A stretch of 64,000 nt of DNA from Pseudomonas izuensis (GCF_009861505.1 NZ_WTFT01000026.1:124001-188000); one strand, 5' to 3'; shown: positions 24,397 to 33,776, numbered from the stretch's first letter. Notes: generated from the letters alone by a model not told the origin. Numbers and translations are program-made.

Positions 24397-25728
24397 TTAA
24401 TCCAGCCCCAATTTCTTGAGTCTGTAGCGCATCGACCGAAACGACAAATTCAACCGCTGAGCCGCCGCCGTGCGGTTCCAGCGGGTTTCCTCCAACGCCT
24501 GCAGAATCAACTGGCGTTCGACGTTCTCCAGGTAAGCCTCCAGATTGTCGATCTGCGTCAGGTCCGGCACACCCCCTTCGGCGGCACAGTTACCTTCGGC
24601 CAGGCGCAGGTCGCTGGCTTCGATCTGTTTGTTCTCGCATAACGTGTGCGCCCGTTCGAGCATGTTCTCCAGTTCCCGCACATTGCCCGGGAAGCGGTAG
24701 CTTTTCAGCGCATCGAGGGCTTGCGGGTGGAGCTTTGCCAGCGGTTGCCCGGTGTTGGCGGCAAGACGCTTGAGCATATGGCTGGCCAGCGGCTCGATGT
24801 CATCGCGGCGTTCACGCAAGGGCGGAACCCGCAGCTCGATGACATTCAACCGGTAGTACAAGTCCTGGCGAAAGCGCTCGGCGCTGATTTCGGCAGCGAG
24901 GTCTTTGTGGGTGGCGCAAAGAATGCGCACATCGACCACCACTTCCTGTTGCCCGCCGACGCTGCGCACGGCCTTTTCCTGGATGGCTCGAAGCAGTTTG
25001 ACCTGCATCGGCAACGGCAGGTCCGCCACTTCATCGAGGAACAGGGTGCCGCCATGGGCCGCCTGGAACAGTCCGGGTTTGTCTTCGATGGCGCCGCTGA
25101 AGCTGCCTTTGCGATGGCCGAAGAATTCGCTTTCCATCAGTTCCGAGGGAATGGCGCCGCAATTGACCGGAATAAAGGGGTGGTTGGCGCGCGGCCCGCG
25201 GTCATGGATCAGGCGTGCGACCAGCTCCTTGCCGCTGCCTGACTCGCCGCTGATGTAGACCGGGGCCTGGCTGCGCGCCAGTTTATCGATTTGTTTGCGC
25301 AGGTTGCGCATGGGCAATGAATCGCCCAGCAGGCGGCGATCGATGGCAGCGTCGGGGGAAGGCAGCAGCAGGGCGCTGGTGACCAGCTCGCGCAGGCGGG
25401 GGAGGTCAACCGGTTTGGTCAGGAAGTCGAAGGCGCCGGCCTTGAGGGCGTTGATCGCTGTATCGACATTGCCATAGGCCGTGATCATGGCCACCGGAAT
25501 TTGCGGATAGCGTTGCTGGATATGCTGTACCAGTTCAAGGCCCGTGCCGTCCGGCAGGCGCATGTCGGTCAGGCACAGATCGAACGTCTCGCGCTTCAGC
25601 AGGGCCAGGGCCTCGCCAGCGTTGCGGGCGCTCCAGGTATCGAGCTTCATCCGTCCCAGGGTGATTTCCAGGAGTTCGCGGATGTCCGGTTCGTCGTCGA
25701 CGATCAGGACTTTAGGCCGTGGGCTCAT
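24397..25728 (-). CDS. pilR: Type IV pilus response regulator PilR (sigma-54 activator)
   Basis: The 443-residue protein has a receiver domain (about 1-118; D11, D12, phospho-acceptor D55, K105), a sigma-54 AAA+ domain with Walker A GESGSGKE (161-168) and Walker B GGTLFLDE (226-233), and a Fis-type HTH at the end (ALEETRWNRTAAAQRLNLSFRSMRYRLKKLG). It activates pilA, whose RpoN promoter is in this window. The sigma-54 contact loop reads GSFSGA (208-213), with Ser where the consensus GAFTGA has Thr. The start follows two bases after the pilS stop. Confidence 0.95.
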   Translation of the reverse strand: MSPRPKVLIVDDEPDIRELLEITLGRMKLDTWSARNAGEALALLKRETFDLCLTDMRLPDGTGLELVQHIQQRYPQIPVAMITAYGNVDTAINALKAGAFDFLTKPVDLPRLRELVTSALLLPSPDAAIDRRLLGDSLPMRNLRKQIDKLARSQAPVYISGESGSGKELVARLIHDRGPRANHPFIPVNCGAIPSELMESEFFGHRKGSFSGAIEDKPGLFQAAHGGTLFLDEVADLPLPMQVKLLRAIQEKAVRSVGGQQEVVVDVRILCATHKDLAAEISAERFRQDLYYRLNVIELRVPPLRERRDDIEPLASHMLKRLAANTGQPLAKLHPQALDALKSYRFPGNVRELENMLERAHTLCENKQIEASDLRLAEGNCAAEGGVPDLTQIDNLEAYLENVERQLILQALEETRWNRTAAAQRLNLSFRSMRYRLKKLGLD

Positions 25729-25730
25729 GT

Positions 25731-27320
25731 TCAACCTTGTTTCCGTCCGTGAGCAAAGGTGATGCGAAAGCAGCCGCCGCCTTGGCGTGGTTTGAAGTCT
25801 AGGCGGGCCTGATTGCTTTCGCACAGCTCACGGGACAGATAGAGCCCCAGGCCAGTGCCCTGGTGACTGGTGGTGAAGAACGGCTCGAACAGTTGCGCTT
25901 GATGATCGGGGAGCACACCGGCGCCGTCGTCGAGGATTTCCAGGATTGGCAACTGACTATCGGGAGCGATAAACAACTCAAGCCAGACCTGCGCCCGATC
26001 GTGGCTCTGGGCGCTGTGGCGCCAGGCATTGCGTATCAGATTGTCGAGAATCTGGTTCAACTGGTTCGGGTCCATAAGGGTCTTGAAGTCGCCGGGAGCG
26101 ATGTGCAGGTGAATCTGCTGGCGCTCGTTCGCGCCCTCGCGGATTTCGGTGACGAACTGTTGCAGCCACGGCTTCAGGTCCAGCCTTTGTGGCACGGTTT
26201 GCTGGCGGCGAGACAGTTGCAGGACGTTTTCGATTACCCGGTTCATTCGCTGAGAGTGGTCTTGAATGATCTGCGTCAGACGTTGATCCGCGCTGTTCAG
26301 TTCCTCGGATTCGCGCAATAGCTGTGCGGCATGACTGATGGCGCCCAACGGGTTGCGGATTTCATGGGCGATACCGGCGGTCAGGCGCCCGAGGGCGGCA
26401 AGTTTCAGCTGTTGGGCCTGCTGGGCGATCTGTGCGAGGTCTTCAAGAAAGACCAGGGTCTGGTGCTGCGCACTGGAGTCCAGCGCAATGAAGCTCGGCT
26501 GCAGCTCCATGCCGCTGTTGGCGACTTTCAGGCTTTGCGGGCGCAGCGTTGGATTGCTGAGCCACAGGTGCAGGCGTTCCACCAGGGCGGGGACATGGTC
26601 GTCGATCAGACAGCCTTCGAGGCGGCCGCAACCGAGCAGTGACAGGGCGCTGTGGTTGGCCAGTTGCACGCGTCGTTGCTCGTCGAGTACCAGGATACCG
26701 GTGCGCATGCGTTGCAGGATCAGCGCATTGAGCGCCTCCAGGCCGACGACTTCACTGGCCTTTTGCTTCGCCAGGGTTTCGCTGACTTCCAGGCGTCGGA
26801 TCAGGCCTTGCACCAGCAGTGCCGCGGTAAAACACAGGGCGCCGAGGGTGCCCACCTGCAAATAATCATTGGGGCTGGAGGGATGGCTGAAGTTCAACAG
26901 GAAGCTCGTACCGACGATGCCGAGTGCGCCGACGGCGGCAATCAGCAGGCCAATACGCCTTCGCAACAACGTATTGCTAATGGCCACCGAGACGATCAAC
27001 AGGTTGCCTATGGCGCTGGCCACGCCGCCGCCGGCGTAGAGCAGGCCGCACAGCAGCAGGACGTCGAGAAGCGCCAGGCTGAACAGTTGCGCCGGGTGGC
27101 GCGTGTTCTCGAAGAAGACCACCAGAAGAATATTCAGCACCAGGTACAACCAGCTGCCACTGCGCAGCAGATCGTCATTGGCTGACGTCAGCAACCGGTT
27201 GTCCATGTCGCTGGAAATCAGCAGCACCAGGATGATGCCGACGCTTAATCGGTAGAGGTGATAAAGGCGCAGCAGTCGCTGGGCCTGTTTGCCGCCGTGA
27301 CTGGACGTCTCAGCGATCAC
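25731..27320 (-). CDS. pilS: Type IV pilus sensor histidine kinase PilS
   Basis: The 529-residue protein has six hydrophobic helices in its first 190 residues, a PAS-like linker (about 205-300), a dimerisation/phosphoacceptor segment AGIAHEIRNPLGAISHA (His near 320) and an HATPase domain with GAGVLPDHQAQLFEPFFTTSHQGTGLGL. In P. aeruginosa PilS senses PilA in the membrane and controls PilR. It is followed by pilR two bases downstream and its start overlaps the preceding small gene by 11 bases. Confidence 0.94.
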   Translation of the reverse strand: MIAETSSHGGKQAQRLLRLYHLYRLSVGIILVLLISSDMDNRLLTSANDDLLRSGSWLYLVLNILLVVFFENTRHPAQLFSLALLDVLLLCGLLYAGGGVASAIGNLLIVSVAISNTLLRRRIGLLIAAVGALGIVGTSFLLNFSHPSSPNDYLQVGTLGALCFTAALLVQGLIRRLEVSETLAKQKASEVVGLEALNALILQRMRTGILVLDEQRRVQLANHSALSLLGCGRLEGCLIDDHVPALVERLHLWLSNPTLRPQSLKVANSGMELQPSFIALDSSAQHQTLVFLEDLAQIAQQAQQLKLAALGRLTAGIAHEIRNPLGAISHAAQLLRESEELNSADQRLTQIIQDHSQRMNRVIENVLQLSRRQQTVPQRLDLKPWLQQFVTEIREGANERQQIHLHIAPGDFKTLMDPNQLNQILDNLIRNAWRHSAQSHDRAQVWLELFIAPDSQLPILEILDDGAGVLPDHQAQLFEPFFTTSHQGTGLGLYLSRELCESNQARLDFKPRQGGGCFRITFAHGRKQG

Positions 27321-27543
27321 TGGAGCCGGGGCCTTGCTCCAGATGAGCCTGGCTGCAATACCACTGCTGTTGAAGCCTCAGTGCGCGATCCCGGGGCAGG
27401 TGCACGCCACAATGGGCACAGCGGACCATCGGTGCCGCTTCCAGCTCGGCGGTCGACCTGGGCACGGCAGTCTGCCCTTTGTACTTGCGCCAGAACCATA
27501 CGGCGGCGGCAATCACGGCGATCCAGAAAAGTAAACGAAGCAT
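27310..27543 (-). CDS. PP0621-type small membrane protein with zinc-ribbon motif
   Basis: The 77-residue product has one N-terminal membrane helix (LRLLFWIAVIAAAVWFW) and a cytoplasmic tail with CAHCGVHLPRDRA and WYCSQAHLEQ, a treble-clef-like metal site (Cys, Cys, Cys, His). It matches the PP0621 family from memory; its function is unknown. It overlaps the start of pilS by 11 bases and is probably co-transcribed with pilS-pilR. Confidence 0.75.
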   Translation of the reverse strand: MLRLLFWIAVIAAAVWFWRKYKGQTAVPRSTAELEAAPMVRCAHCGVHLPRDRALRLQQQWYCSQAHLEQGPGSSDR

Positions 27544-27636
27544 GATGAGCTGCTTTTTGACTGATGAACCAGCAGTTTAGCCGGGGACATGTCAGGCGCA
27601 CAGCGCAATTGCGCTCTGCAAAAATCGCGCAATAAA

Positions 27637-27663
27637 AAAGGGAGACTCGAGGGTCTCCCTTTC
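27637..27663. terminator. Terminator downstream of bamD
   Basis: AAGGGAGAC and GTCTCCCTT pair across a short loop, with an A tract on the left that reads as a T tract for the minus-strand bamD transcript. Confidence 0.85.
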
Positions 27664-27679
27664 TGTACCGCCGGTCGTG

Positions 27680-28702
27680 TCAGTCGAACACGCCGAAGGT
27701 CATGTAGCTGAACCACGAGCGGTCTTCGTTATTGCCCTGGGCTTCATGATCTTCTTCCTTGATCACGTCGCCATTTCCGTCTTTAGGCTTGAGTTCGCTC
27801 GGAATCGCGTCCTTGGCATCCTGGAACTGCTTCTGCACGTCCTGGTTGGCGCGGGTTTCTCCCGGCGGCAGCGGCGGACGGGATTCGATCAGGCCCAGGG
27901 TGGCCTTGCTCAGCCACGAACGGTTGTCGGCTTCTGCGACCGACGGTACGAACTGACCGTCCACCAGGCTCGGGTGGTTCGGGTAGTTGAGCTTCAGGGT
28001 TTCAAGGCTGGTGGCGGCCAGCTCGTCCAGGTGCAGACGCTGGTAGGCCTCGGTCATCACCGCCAGGCCGTCACCGACCGCAGGGGTTTCCTGGAAGTTT
28101 TCCACCACGTAGCGGCCACGGTTTGCGGCGGCGACGTAGGCCTGACGGGTCAGGTAGTAGTTGGCAACGTGAATCTCGTAGGCCGCCAGCAGGTTGCGCA
28201 GGTAGATCATGCGCTGCTTGGCATCCGGTGCGTAACGGCTGTTGGGGTAGCGGCTGGTCAGTTGGGCGAACTCATTGTAGGAGTCGCGAGCGGCGCCCGG
28301 GTCACGCTTGGTCATGTCCAGCGGCAGGAAACGCGACAGCAGGCCGACGTCCTGGTCGAAAGAAGTCAGGCCCTTGAGGTAGTAGGCGTAATCGACGTTC
28401 GGATGCTGTGGGTGCAGGCGAATGAAACGCTCGGCAGCCGCTTTTGCAGCCTCTGGCTCGGTGTTCTTGTAGTTGGCGTAGATGAGTTCGAGTTGAGCCT
28501 GATCGGCATAACGACCGAACGGATAACGCGATTCCAGAGCCTTCAGCTTGGCGGTGGCGCTGGTGTAGCTGTTATTGTCCAGGTCAGCTTGAGCCTGTTG
28601 GTACAACTCGACTTCGCTCAGGTTTTCGTCTACGACTTCCTTCGATGAGCAAGCAGCGGTCAATGCGAGGATGGCGATCAGCAGCAGGTGTTTCACTTGC
28701 AT
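27680..28702 (-). CDS. bamD: Outer membrane assembly lipoprotein BamD (ComL)
   Basis: The 340-residue protein has a lipoprotein signal with lipobox LTAAC (Cys18) and five TPR-type repeats, beginning YQQAQADLDNNSYTSATAKLKALESRYPFG. BamD is an essential part of the BAM complex that inserts beta-barrel proteins into the outer membrane. The frame extends 51 codons further upstream, but only the ATG at 28702 gives the signal sequence. The C-terminal tail beyond residue 245 is rich in Pro and Asp and longer than in E. coli, as in other pseudomonads. Confidence 0.95.
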   Translation of the reverse strand: MQVKHLLLIAILALTAACSSKEVVDENLSEVELYQQAQADLDNNSYTSATAKLKALESRYPFGRYADQAQLELIYANYKNTEPEAAKAAAERFIRLHPQHPNVDYAYYLKGLTSFDQDVGLLSRFLPLDMTKRDPGAARDSYNEFAQLTSRYPNSRYAPDAKQRMIYLRNLLAAYEIHVANYYLTRQAYVAAANRGRYVVENFQETPAVGDGLAVMTEAYQRLHLDELAATSLETLKLNYPNHPSLVDGQFVPSVAEADNRSWLSKATLGLIESRPPLPPGETRANQDVQKQFQDAKDAIPSELKPKDGNGDVIKEEDHEAQGNNEDRSWFSYMTFGVFD

Positions 28703-28853
28703 GGCGGCTTGCGTCCCTATGACGGCCGCTGTCTTGGGCGCGGCCGTCCTGTTATGATGAGCGCCCCGTTGAATAGCCTCGGGGCAAAAGACGCCGTATT
28801 TAACCACAAGCGCGCAGCCGAAACCAAAGGCTGTGCCGACGCCTAGTCTGAGC

Positions 28854-29816
28854 ATGTCCGATAAAATTGAACTTCGCGCAGAGGTGCCGTCCGAATTGGG
28901 CGGCCAACGCCTCGATCAAGTCGCCGCACAATTATTCGCTGAGCACTCGCGCTCGCGCCTTTCCGCCTGGATCAAAGACGGCCGCCTGACTGTGGATGGG
29001 GCGGTTATCCGTCCGCGAGACATCGTTCACGGCGGCGCCATTCTTGAACTTACTGCCGAGCAGGAAGCTCAGGGCGAGTGGGTCGCTCAAGACATTGCCC
29101 TGGACATCGTCTATGAAGACGACGACATCCTGGTGATCAACAAGCCTGCGGGCCTGGTGGTGCACCCCGCCGCCGGTCATGCTGATGGCACCTTGCTCAA
29201 CGCTTTGCTGCACCACGTGCCGGACATCATCAATGTGCCCCGCGCCGGTATCGTGCATCGCCTGGACAAGGACACCACCGGTCTGATGGTGGTGGCCAAG
29301 ACCATTCAGGCGCAGACGCAGCTTGTAACGCAGTTGCAGAGCCGCAGTGTCAGCCGCATCTATGAATGCATCGTAATTGGTGTAGTGACGGCCGGCGGCA
29401 AGATCAACGCGCCGATCGGTCGACACGGCCAGCAGCGCCAGCGCATGGCTGTGATGGAGGGTGGCAAGCAAGCCGTCAGCCATTACCGCGTGCTCGAGCG
29501 TTTCCGCTCCCACACTCACGTGCGGGTGAAGCTGGAGACCGGTCGTACGCACCAGATTCGCGTGCACATGGCGCACATCAACTACCCGTTGGTCGGAGAT
29601 CCTGCCTATGGCGGTCGTTTCCGAATCCCGCCGGCGGCCAACCCGACCATGGTCGAGTCGTTGAAAAACTTCCCGCGTCAGGCACTGCATGCGCGGTTCC
29701 TGGAGCTGGATCATCCGACCACCGGTAAACGCATGAGCTGGGAGTCGCCGTTGCCGGAAGACTTCGTCTGGTTGCTGACCCTGCTCAAGCAAGACCGTGA
29801 GGCGTTCATCGGATGA
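28854..29816 (+). CDS. rluD: 23S rRNA pseudouridine synthase RluD
   Basis: The 320-residue protein has an S4 RNA-binding domain (about 15-75, QRLDQVAAQLFAEHSRSRLSAWIKDGRLTV) and a catalytic domain with HRLDKDTTGLMVVAK, whose Asp is the active-site residue. RluD makes the pseudouridines in helix 69 of 23S rRNA. I took the ATG at 28854; the frame extends seven codons upstream. The stop overlaps the pgeF start by four bases (ATGA). It is divergent from bamD. Confidence 0.95.
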   Translation: MSDKIELRAEVPSELGGQRLDQVAAQLFAEHSRSRLSAWIKDGRLTVDGAVIRPRDIVHGGAILELTAEQEAQGEWVAQDIALDIVYEDDDILVINKPAGLVVHPAAGHADGTLLNALLHHVPDIINVPRAGIVHRLDKDTTGLMVVAKTIQAQTQLVTQLQSRSVSRIYECIVIGVVTAGGKINAPIGRHGQQRQRMAVMEGGKQAVSHYRVLERFRSHTHVRVKLETGRTHQIRVHMAHINYPLVGDPAYGGRFRIPPAANPTMVESLKNFPRQALHARFLELDHPTTGKRMSWESPLPEDFVWLLTLLKQDREAFIG

Positions 29817-30538
29817 GTGACTGGCTGATACCTGACTGGCCCGCGCCGGCCGGTGTCAAAGCCTGTGTCACCACCCGTGCGGGCGGCGTCAGTCTGGCGC
29901 CGTTCGACAGCCTCAATCTCGGCGATCACGTCGACGACAGCCCCGAGGCTGTCGCCGAAAACCGTCGTCGTCTTACCGATCATTTCTCCATTCAACCGGC
30001 CTGGCTGCAGCAGGTCCATGGCATTGCCGTGGCCCATGCCGATCCTGGCCAGGTGGTCACTGCCGATGCCAGCTGGACGGCAACACCGGGGATCGCCTGT
30101 GCGGCAATGACCGCCGATTGCCTGCCAGCGCTGTTTTGTGACCGTGCCGGCACTCGCGTTGCGGCGGCTCATGCCGGTTGGCGCGGGTTGGCGGCGGGTG
30201 TGCTGGAAGCAACGCTCGACAGTCTGGCTGTACCACCCGCCGATGTATTGGTCTGGCTTGGTCCGGCCATTGGCCCGCAAGCCTTTGAAGTCGGCCCCGA
30301 AGTGCGCGAAACCTTCGTCGAGCAATTGCCTGAGGCTGCCGAAGCCTTTGTGCCGAGTCAAAACGAAGGCAAGTTCATGGCTGACATCTATAAGCTGGCA
30401 CGCTTGCGCCTGGCGGCTCGCGGTGTAACGGCAGTCTACGGTGGCGGTTTTTGCACCGTGACCGATCCTCGTTTCTTCTCCTATCGCCGCAGTCCTCGCA
30501 CTGGTCGGTTTGCCTCCCTTATCTGGCTCGAACGCTAG
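29813..30538 (+). CDS. pgeF: Peptidoglycan editing factor / purine nucleoside phosphorylase PgeF (YfiH)
   Basis: The 241-residue protein is of the YfiH/laccase-domain family: QQVHGIAVAHAD, ADCLPALFCD and AAHAGWRGLAAGVLEATL carry the His, Cys, His metal ligands. Family members are reported as purine nucleoside phosphorylases and as cell-wall precursor editing enzymes. The gene overlaps rluD by four bases, the usual arrangement in gammaproteobacteria, and precedes clpB. Confidence 0.92.
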   Translation: MSDWLIPDWPAPAGVKACVTTRAGGVSLAPFDSLNLGDHVDDSPEAVAENRRRLTDHFSIQPAWLQQVHGIAVAHADPGQVVTADASWTATPGIACAAMTADCLPALFCDRAGTRVAAAHAGWRGLAAGVLEATLDSLAVPPADVLVWLGPAIGPQAFEVGPEVRETFVEQLPEAAEAFVPSQNEGKFMADIYKLARLRLAARGVTAVYGGGFCTVTDPRFFSYRRSPRTGRFASLIWLER

Positions 30539-30568
30539 ACTCCTCTGACCTGCGTCAACGTCAAGACG

Positions 30569-30596
30569 CTTGAATCTCCCAGAATCGACCACATCT
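30569..30596 (+). promoter_or_regulatory. Heat-shock (sigma-32/RpoH) promoter of clpB
   Basis: CTTGAAT (30569-30575), a 13-base spacer and CCACATCT (30589-30596) fit the RpoH consensus CTTGAAA / CCCCATnT with one mismatch in each box. It lies about 73 bases before the clpB ATG. Confidence 0.82.
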
Positions 30597-30668
30597 AACG
30601 TGGTATCTGGCAGGTTTCTTCATTCAGGATGTTTTATAGGTCCGGCCTGCTCAAAAGGAAGGTGACCC

Positions 30669-33233
30669 ATGCGTATAGACCGTTTAACCAGCAAGTTGCA
30701 GTTAGCCTTGTCCGACGCCCAATCCCTGGCCGTCGGTCTTGATCATCCGGCCATCGAGCCGGCGCATTTGATGCAAGCCCTGCTCGAACAACAGGGCGGT
30801 TCGATCAAACCCCTGTTGATGCAGGTGGGCTTCGACGTCAACAGCCTGCGTAAAGAGCTGACCAAAGAGCTCGATCAGCTGCCGAAAATCCAGAACCCGA
30901 CCGGCGACGTCAACATGTCGCAGGATCTGGCGCGCCTGCTCAATCAGGCTGATCGCCTGGCCCAGCAGAAGGGCGACCAATTCATTTCCAGCGAGCTGGT
31001 GTTGCTGGCCGCGATGGACGAGAACAGCAAGATCGGCAAGCTGTTGCTCGGCCAAGGCGTCAGCAAGAAAGCCCTGGAAAACGCGATCAACAACCTGCGC
31101 GGTGGCGAGGCGGTCAACGACCCGAACCACGAAGAGGCGCGCCAGGCCCTGGATAAATACACCGTCGACCTGACCAAGCGCGCCGAAGACGGCAAGCTCG
31201 ATCCGGTGATCGGCCGTGACGACGAAATTCGCCGGACCATCCAGGTCCTGCAACGCCGTACCAAGAACAACCCGGTGTTGATCGGTGAGCCTGGTGTCGG
31301 TAAAACCGCCATCGCCGAAGGTCTGGCCCAGCGCATCATCAACGGCGAAGTGCCGGACGGCCTCAAGGGCAAGCGCCTGCTGTCCCTGGACATGGGGGCG
31401 TTGATTGCCGGTGCCAAATATCGCGGTGAGTTCGAAGAGCGGCTCAAGGCTCTGCTCAACGAACTGTCGAAGCAGGAAGGGCAGATCATTCTGTTTATCG
31501 ACGAACTGCACACCATGGTCGGCGCCGGCAAGGGCGAAGGCTCAATGGACGCGGGCAACATGCTCAAACCGGCATTGGCACGCGGCGAGCTGCATTGCGT
31601 CGGGGCGACCACGCTCAACGAGTACCGCCAATATATAGAGAAGGATGCGGCCCTCGAGCGGCGCTTCCAGAAAGTGTTGGTGGACGAGCCCAGCGAAGAA
31701 GACACCATCGCGATCCTGCGTGGCCTGAAAGAGCGCTACGAGGTTCACCACAAGGTGGCGATTACTGATGGTGCGATCATTGCGGCGGCCAAGCTCAGCC
31801 ATCGCTACATCACCGACCGTCAGTTGCCGGACAAGGCCATCGACCTGATCGACGAGGCCGCCAGCCGCATCCGCATGGAGATCGACTCCAAGCCCGAAGT
31901 GCTGGATCGTCTGGAGCGCCGCTTGATTCAGCTGAAGGTTGAGTCCCAGGCGCTGAAGAAAGAAAGCGACGACGCGGCGAAAAAGCGTCTGGAAAAGCTG
32001 CAGGAAGAAATCGCTCGTCATGAGCGTGAGTATTCGGATCTCGAGGAAATCTGGAACTCGGAGAAAGCCGAAGTTCAGGGTTCGGCACAGATTCAGCAGA
32101 AAATCGAACAGTCCCGCCAGGAACTGGAAGCCGCGCGCCGCAAAGGCGACCTGAACCGCATGGCCGAGTTGCAGTACGGGGTGATCCCGGACCTGGAGCG
32201 CAGCCTGCAAATGGTCGACCAGCATGGCAAAAGTGAAAACCAGTTGCTGCGCAGCAAGGTGACTGAAGAAGAGATCGCCGAAGTCGTTTCGAAGTGGACC
32301 GGTATTCCGGTGTCGAAAATGCTCGAAGGCGAGCGCGAAAAACTGATGAAGATGGAAAGCCTGTTGCACCAGCGTGTGATCGGTCAGGACGAAGCGGTAG
32401 TAGCGGTTTCCAACGCGGTGCGGCGTTCCCGCGCCGGGCTGGCAGACCCGAATCGTCCGAGCGGTTCGTTCATGTTCCTCGGCCCGACCGGTGTCGGTAA
32501 AACCGAGCTGTGCAAGGCGCTGGCCGAGTTCCTCTTTGATACCGAAGAGGCGATGGTGCGCATCGACATGTCCGAGTTCATGGAAAAACATTCCGTGGCT
32601 CGCTTGATTGGCGCGCCACCGGGCTATGTAGGCTATGAAGAGGGCGGTTACCTGACCGAGGCGGTGCGTCGCAAGCCTTATTCGGTGATCCTGCTGGACG
32701 AGGTCGAGAAGGCGCACCCGGATGTATTCAACATCTTGCTGCAAGTGCTGGAAGACGGTCGACTGACTGACAGCCATGGCCGCACGGTGGATTTCAAGAA
32801 TACCGTGATTGTCATGACCTCCAACCTGGGGTCGGTGCAGATCCAGGAGCTGGTCGGTGATCGTGAGGCCCAGCGTGCGGCGGTAATGGATGCCATTTCC
32901 AGCCACTTCCGGCCGGAGTTCATCAACCGGGTCGACGAAGTGGTGATTTTCGAGCCGTTGGCGCGGGATCAGATCGCCGGCATTACCGAGATCCAGTTGA
33001 GTCGTCTGCGCAGTCGCCTCACCGAGCGGGAACTGAAGCTGGAGTTGAGCCCTGAGGCCATGGATAAGCTGATCGCGGTCGGGTACGACCCGGTGTATGG
33101 CGCACGGCCGCTCAAGCGAGCGATCCAGCGCTGGATCGAAAACCCGCTGGCACAGCTGATTCTCTCCGGCCGATTCATGCCGGGAGACACGGCGAAAGGC
33201 ACGGTGGAAAACGACGAAATCGTTTTCAACTGA
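30669..33233 (+). CDS. clpB: ATP-dependent protein disaggregase ClpB
   Basis: The 854-residue protein has an N domain with two Clp repeats (about 1-145), NBD1 with GEPGVGKT and a long coiled-coil middle domain (about 410-530), and NBD2 with GPTGVGKT, ending in the Clp C-terminal domain. It extracts proteins from aggregates together with DnaK. The ribosome-binding site AAGGAAGGTG precedes the ATG. The RpoH-type promoter in front and the terminator behind show a single-gene heat-shock unit. Confidence 0.97.
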   Translation: MRIDRLTSKLQLALSDAQSLAVGLDHPAIEPAHLMQALLEQQGGSIKPLLMQVGFDVNSLRKELTKELDQLPKIQNPTGDVNMSQDLARLLNQADRLAQQKGDQFISSELVLLAAMDENSKIGKLLLGQGVSKKALENAINNLRGGEAVNDPNHEEARQALDKYTVDLTKRAEDGKLDPVIGRDDEIRRTIQVLQRRTKNNPVLIGEPGVGKTAIAEGLAQRIINGEVPDGLKGKRLLSLDMGALIAGAKYRGEFEERLKALLNELSKQEGQIILFIDELHTMVGAGKGEGSMDAGNMLKPALARGELHCVGATTLNEYRQYIEKDAALERRFQKVLVDEPSEEDTIAILRGLKERYEVHHKVAITDGAIIAAAKLSHRYITDRQLPDKAIDLIDEAASRIRMEIDSKPEVLDRLERRLIQLKVESQALKKESDDAAKKRLEKLQEEIARHEREYSDLEEIWNSEKAEVQGSAQIQQKIEQSRQELEAARRKGDLNRMAELQYGVIPDLERSLQMVDQHGKSENQLLRSKVTEEEIAEVVSKWTGIPVSKMLEGEREKLMKMESLLHQRVIGQDEAVVAVSNAVRRSRAGLADPNRPSGSFMFLGPTGVGKTELCKALAEFLFDTEEAMVRIDMSEFMEKHSVARLIGAPPGYVGYEEGGYLTEAVRRKPYSVILLDEVEKAHPDVFNILLQVLEDGRLTDSHGRTVDFKNTVIVMTSNLGSVQIQELVGDREAQRAAVMDAISSHFRPEFINRVDEVVIFEPLARDQIAGITEIQLSRLRSRLTERELKLELSPEAMDKLIAVGYDPVYGARPLKRAIQRWIENPLAQLILSGRFMPGDTAKGTVENDEIVFN

Positions 33234-33257
33234 GCCCAAACGGCAACACAAAAAAGG

Positions 33258-33284
33258 AGGCCTCGCATTGCGAGGCCTTTTTTT
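33258..33284 (+). terminator. Intrinsic terminator of clpB
   Basis: AGGCCTCGC, loop ATT and GCGAGGCCT are followed by seven T residues, 25 bases past the clpB stop. Confidence 0.93.
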
Positions 33285-33417
33285 CGCGAGGCTGTTGAAT
33301 TTAAAGGAAAAGGCTTGTAAAGTGCGCCCCGCAGTAAGTCACCCGCCAGGGTTTCCGCTCCCCAAGCAGGAATCCAAAATAAGTTGCAAATCATTAACTT
33401 GAAAGCAATTTAGGGGG

Positions 33418-33445
33418 TTGACAGAGGTTCTGAAGATTGTAGAAT
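33418..33445 (+). promoter_or_regulatory. Promoter of the tRNA operon
   Basis: TTGACA (33418-33423), a 16-base spacer and TAGAAT (33440-33445), followed by the GC-rich stretch AGCGCGCC. That discriminator is typical of stable-RNA promoters under stringent control. The region between the clpB terminator and this promoter holds no gene I can see. Confidence 0.82.
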
Positions 33446-33533
33446 AGCGCGCCTCAGACACACGAACGCAGCGATGCGAACGAGTAGAAGAGAACGCAGT
33501 AAAGCTTCAAAGTTGTAAATTGAAATGTGTAGT

Positions 33534-33609
33534 TCCGTGATAGCTCAGTCGGTAGAGCAAATGACTGTTAATCATTGGGTCCCAGGTTCGAGTCCTGGTC
33601 ACGGAGCCA
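33534..33609 (+). tRNA. tRNA-Asn (GTT)
   Basis: A 76-base cloverleaf beginning TCCGTGATAGCTCAG and ending with GGTTCGAGTCC and an encoded CCA. The anticodon GTT is at 33567-33569 in loop CTGTTAA. First gene of the cluster, about 88 bases after its promoter. Confidence 0.97.
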
Positions 33610-33618
33610 ATTTCAAAC

Positions 33619-33695
33619 CGGGGTATAGCGCAGTCCGGTAGCGCGCCTGCTTTGGGAGCAGGATGTCAGGAGTTCGAATCCCCTTACCCCGACCA
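33619..33695 (+). tRNA. tRNA-Pro (TGG), first copy
   Basis: A 77-base cloverleaf CGGGGTATAGCGCAG...GACCA with anticodon TGG at 33653-33655 and encoded CCA. An identical copy occurs at 33872-33948. Confidence 0.97.
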
Positions 33696-33700
33696 TTTTT

Positions 33701-33776
33701 GGGTCGTTAGCTCAGTTGGTAGAGCAGTTGGCTTTTAACCAATTGGTCGTAGGTTCGAATCCCACACGACCCACCA
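33701..33776 (+). tRNA. tRNA-Lys (TTT)
   Basis: A 76-base cloverleaf GGGTCGTTAGCTCAG with anticodon TTT at 33734-33736 and encoded CCA. In P. aeruginosa a tRNA-Lys gene in this neighbourhood is a known attachment site for integrative elements; here no element is present. Confidence 0.97.

Noticed and set aside
31542..33251. 569-codon open frame antisense to clpB
   Set aside because: Shadow of clpB; composition and lack of start context argue against coding.
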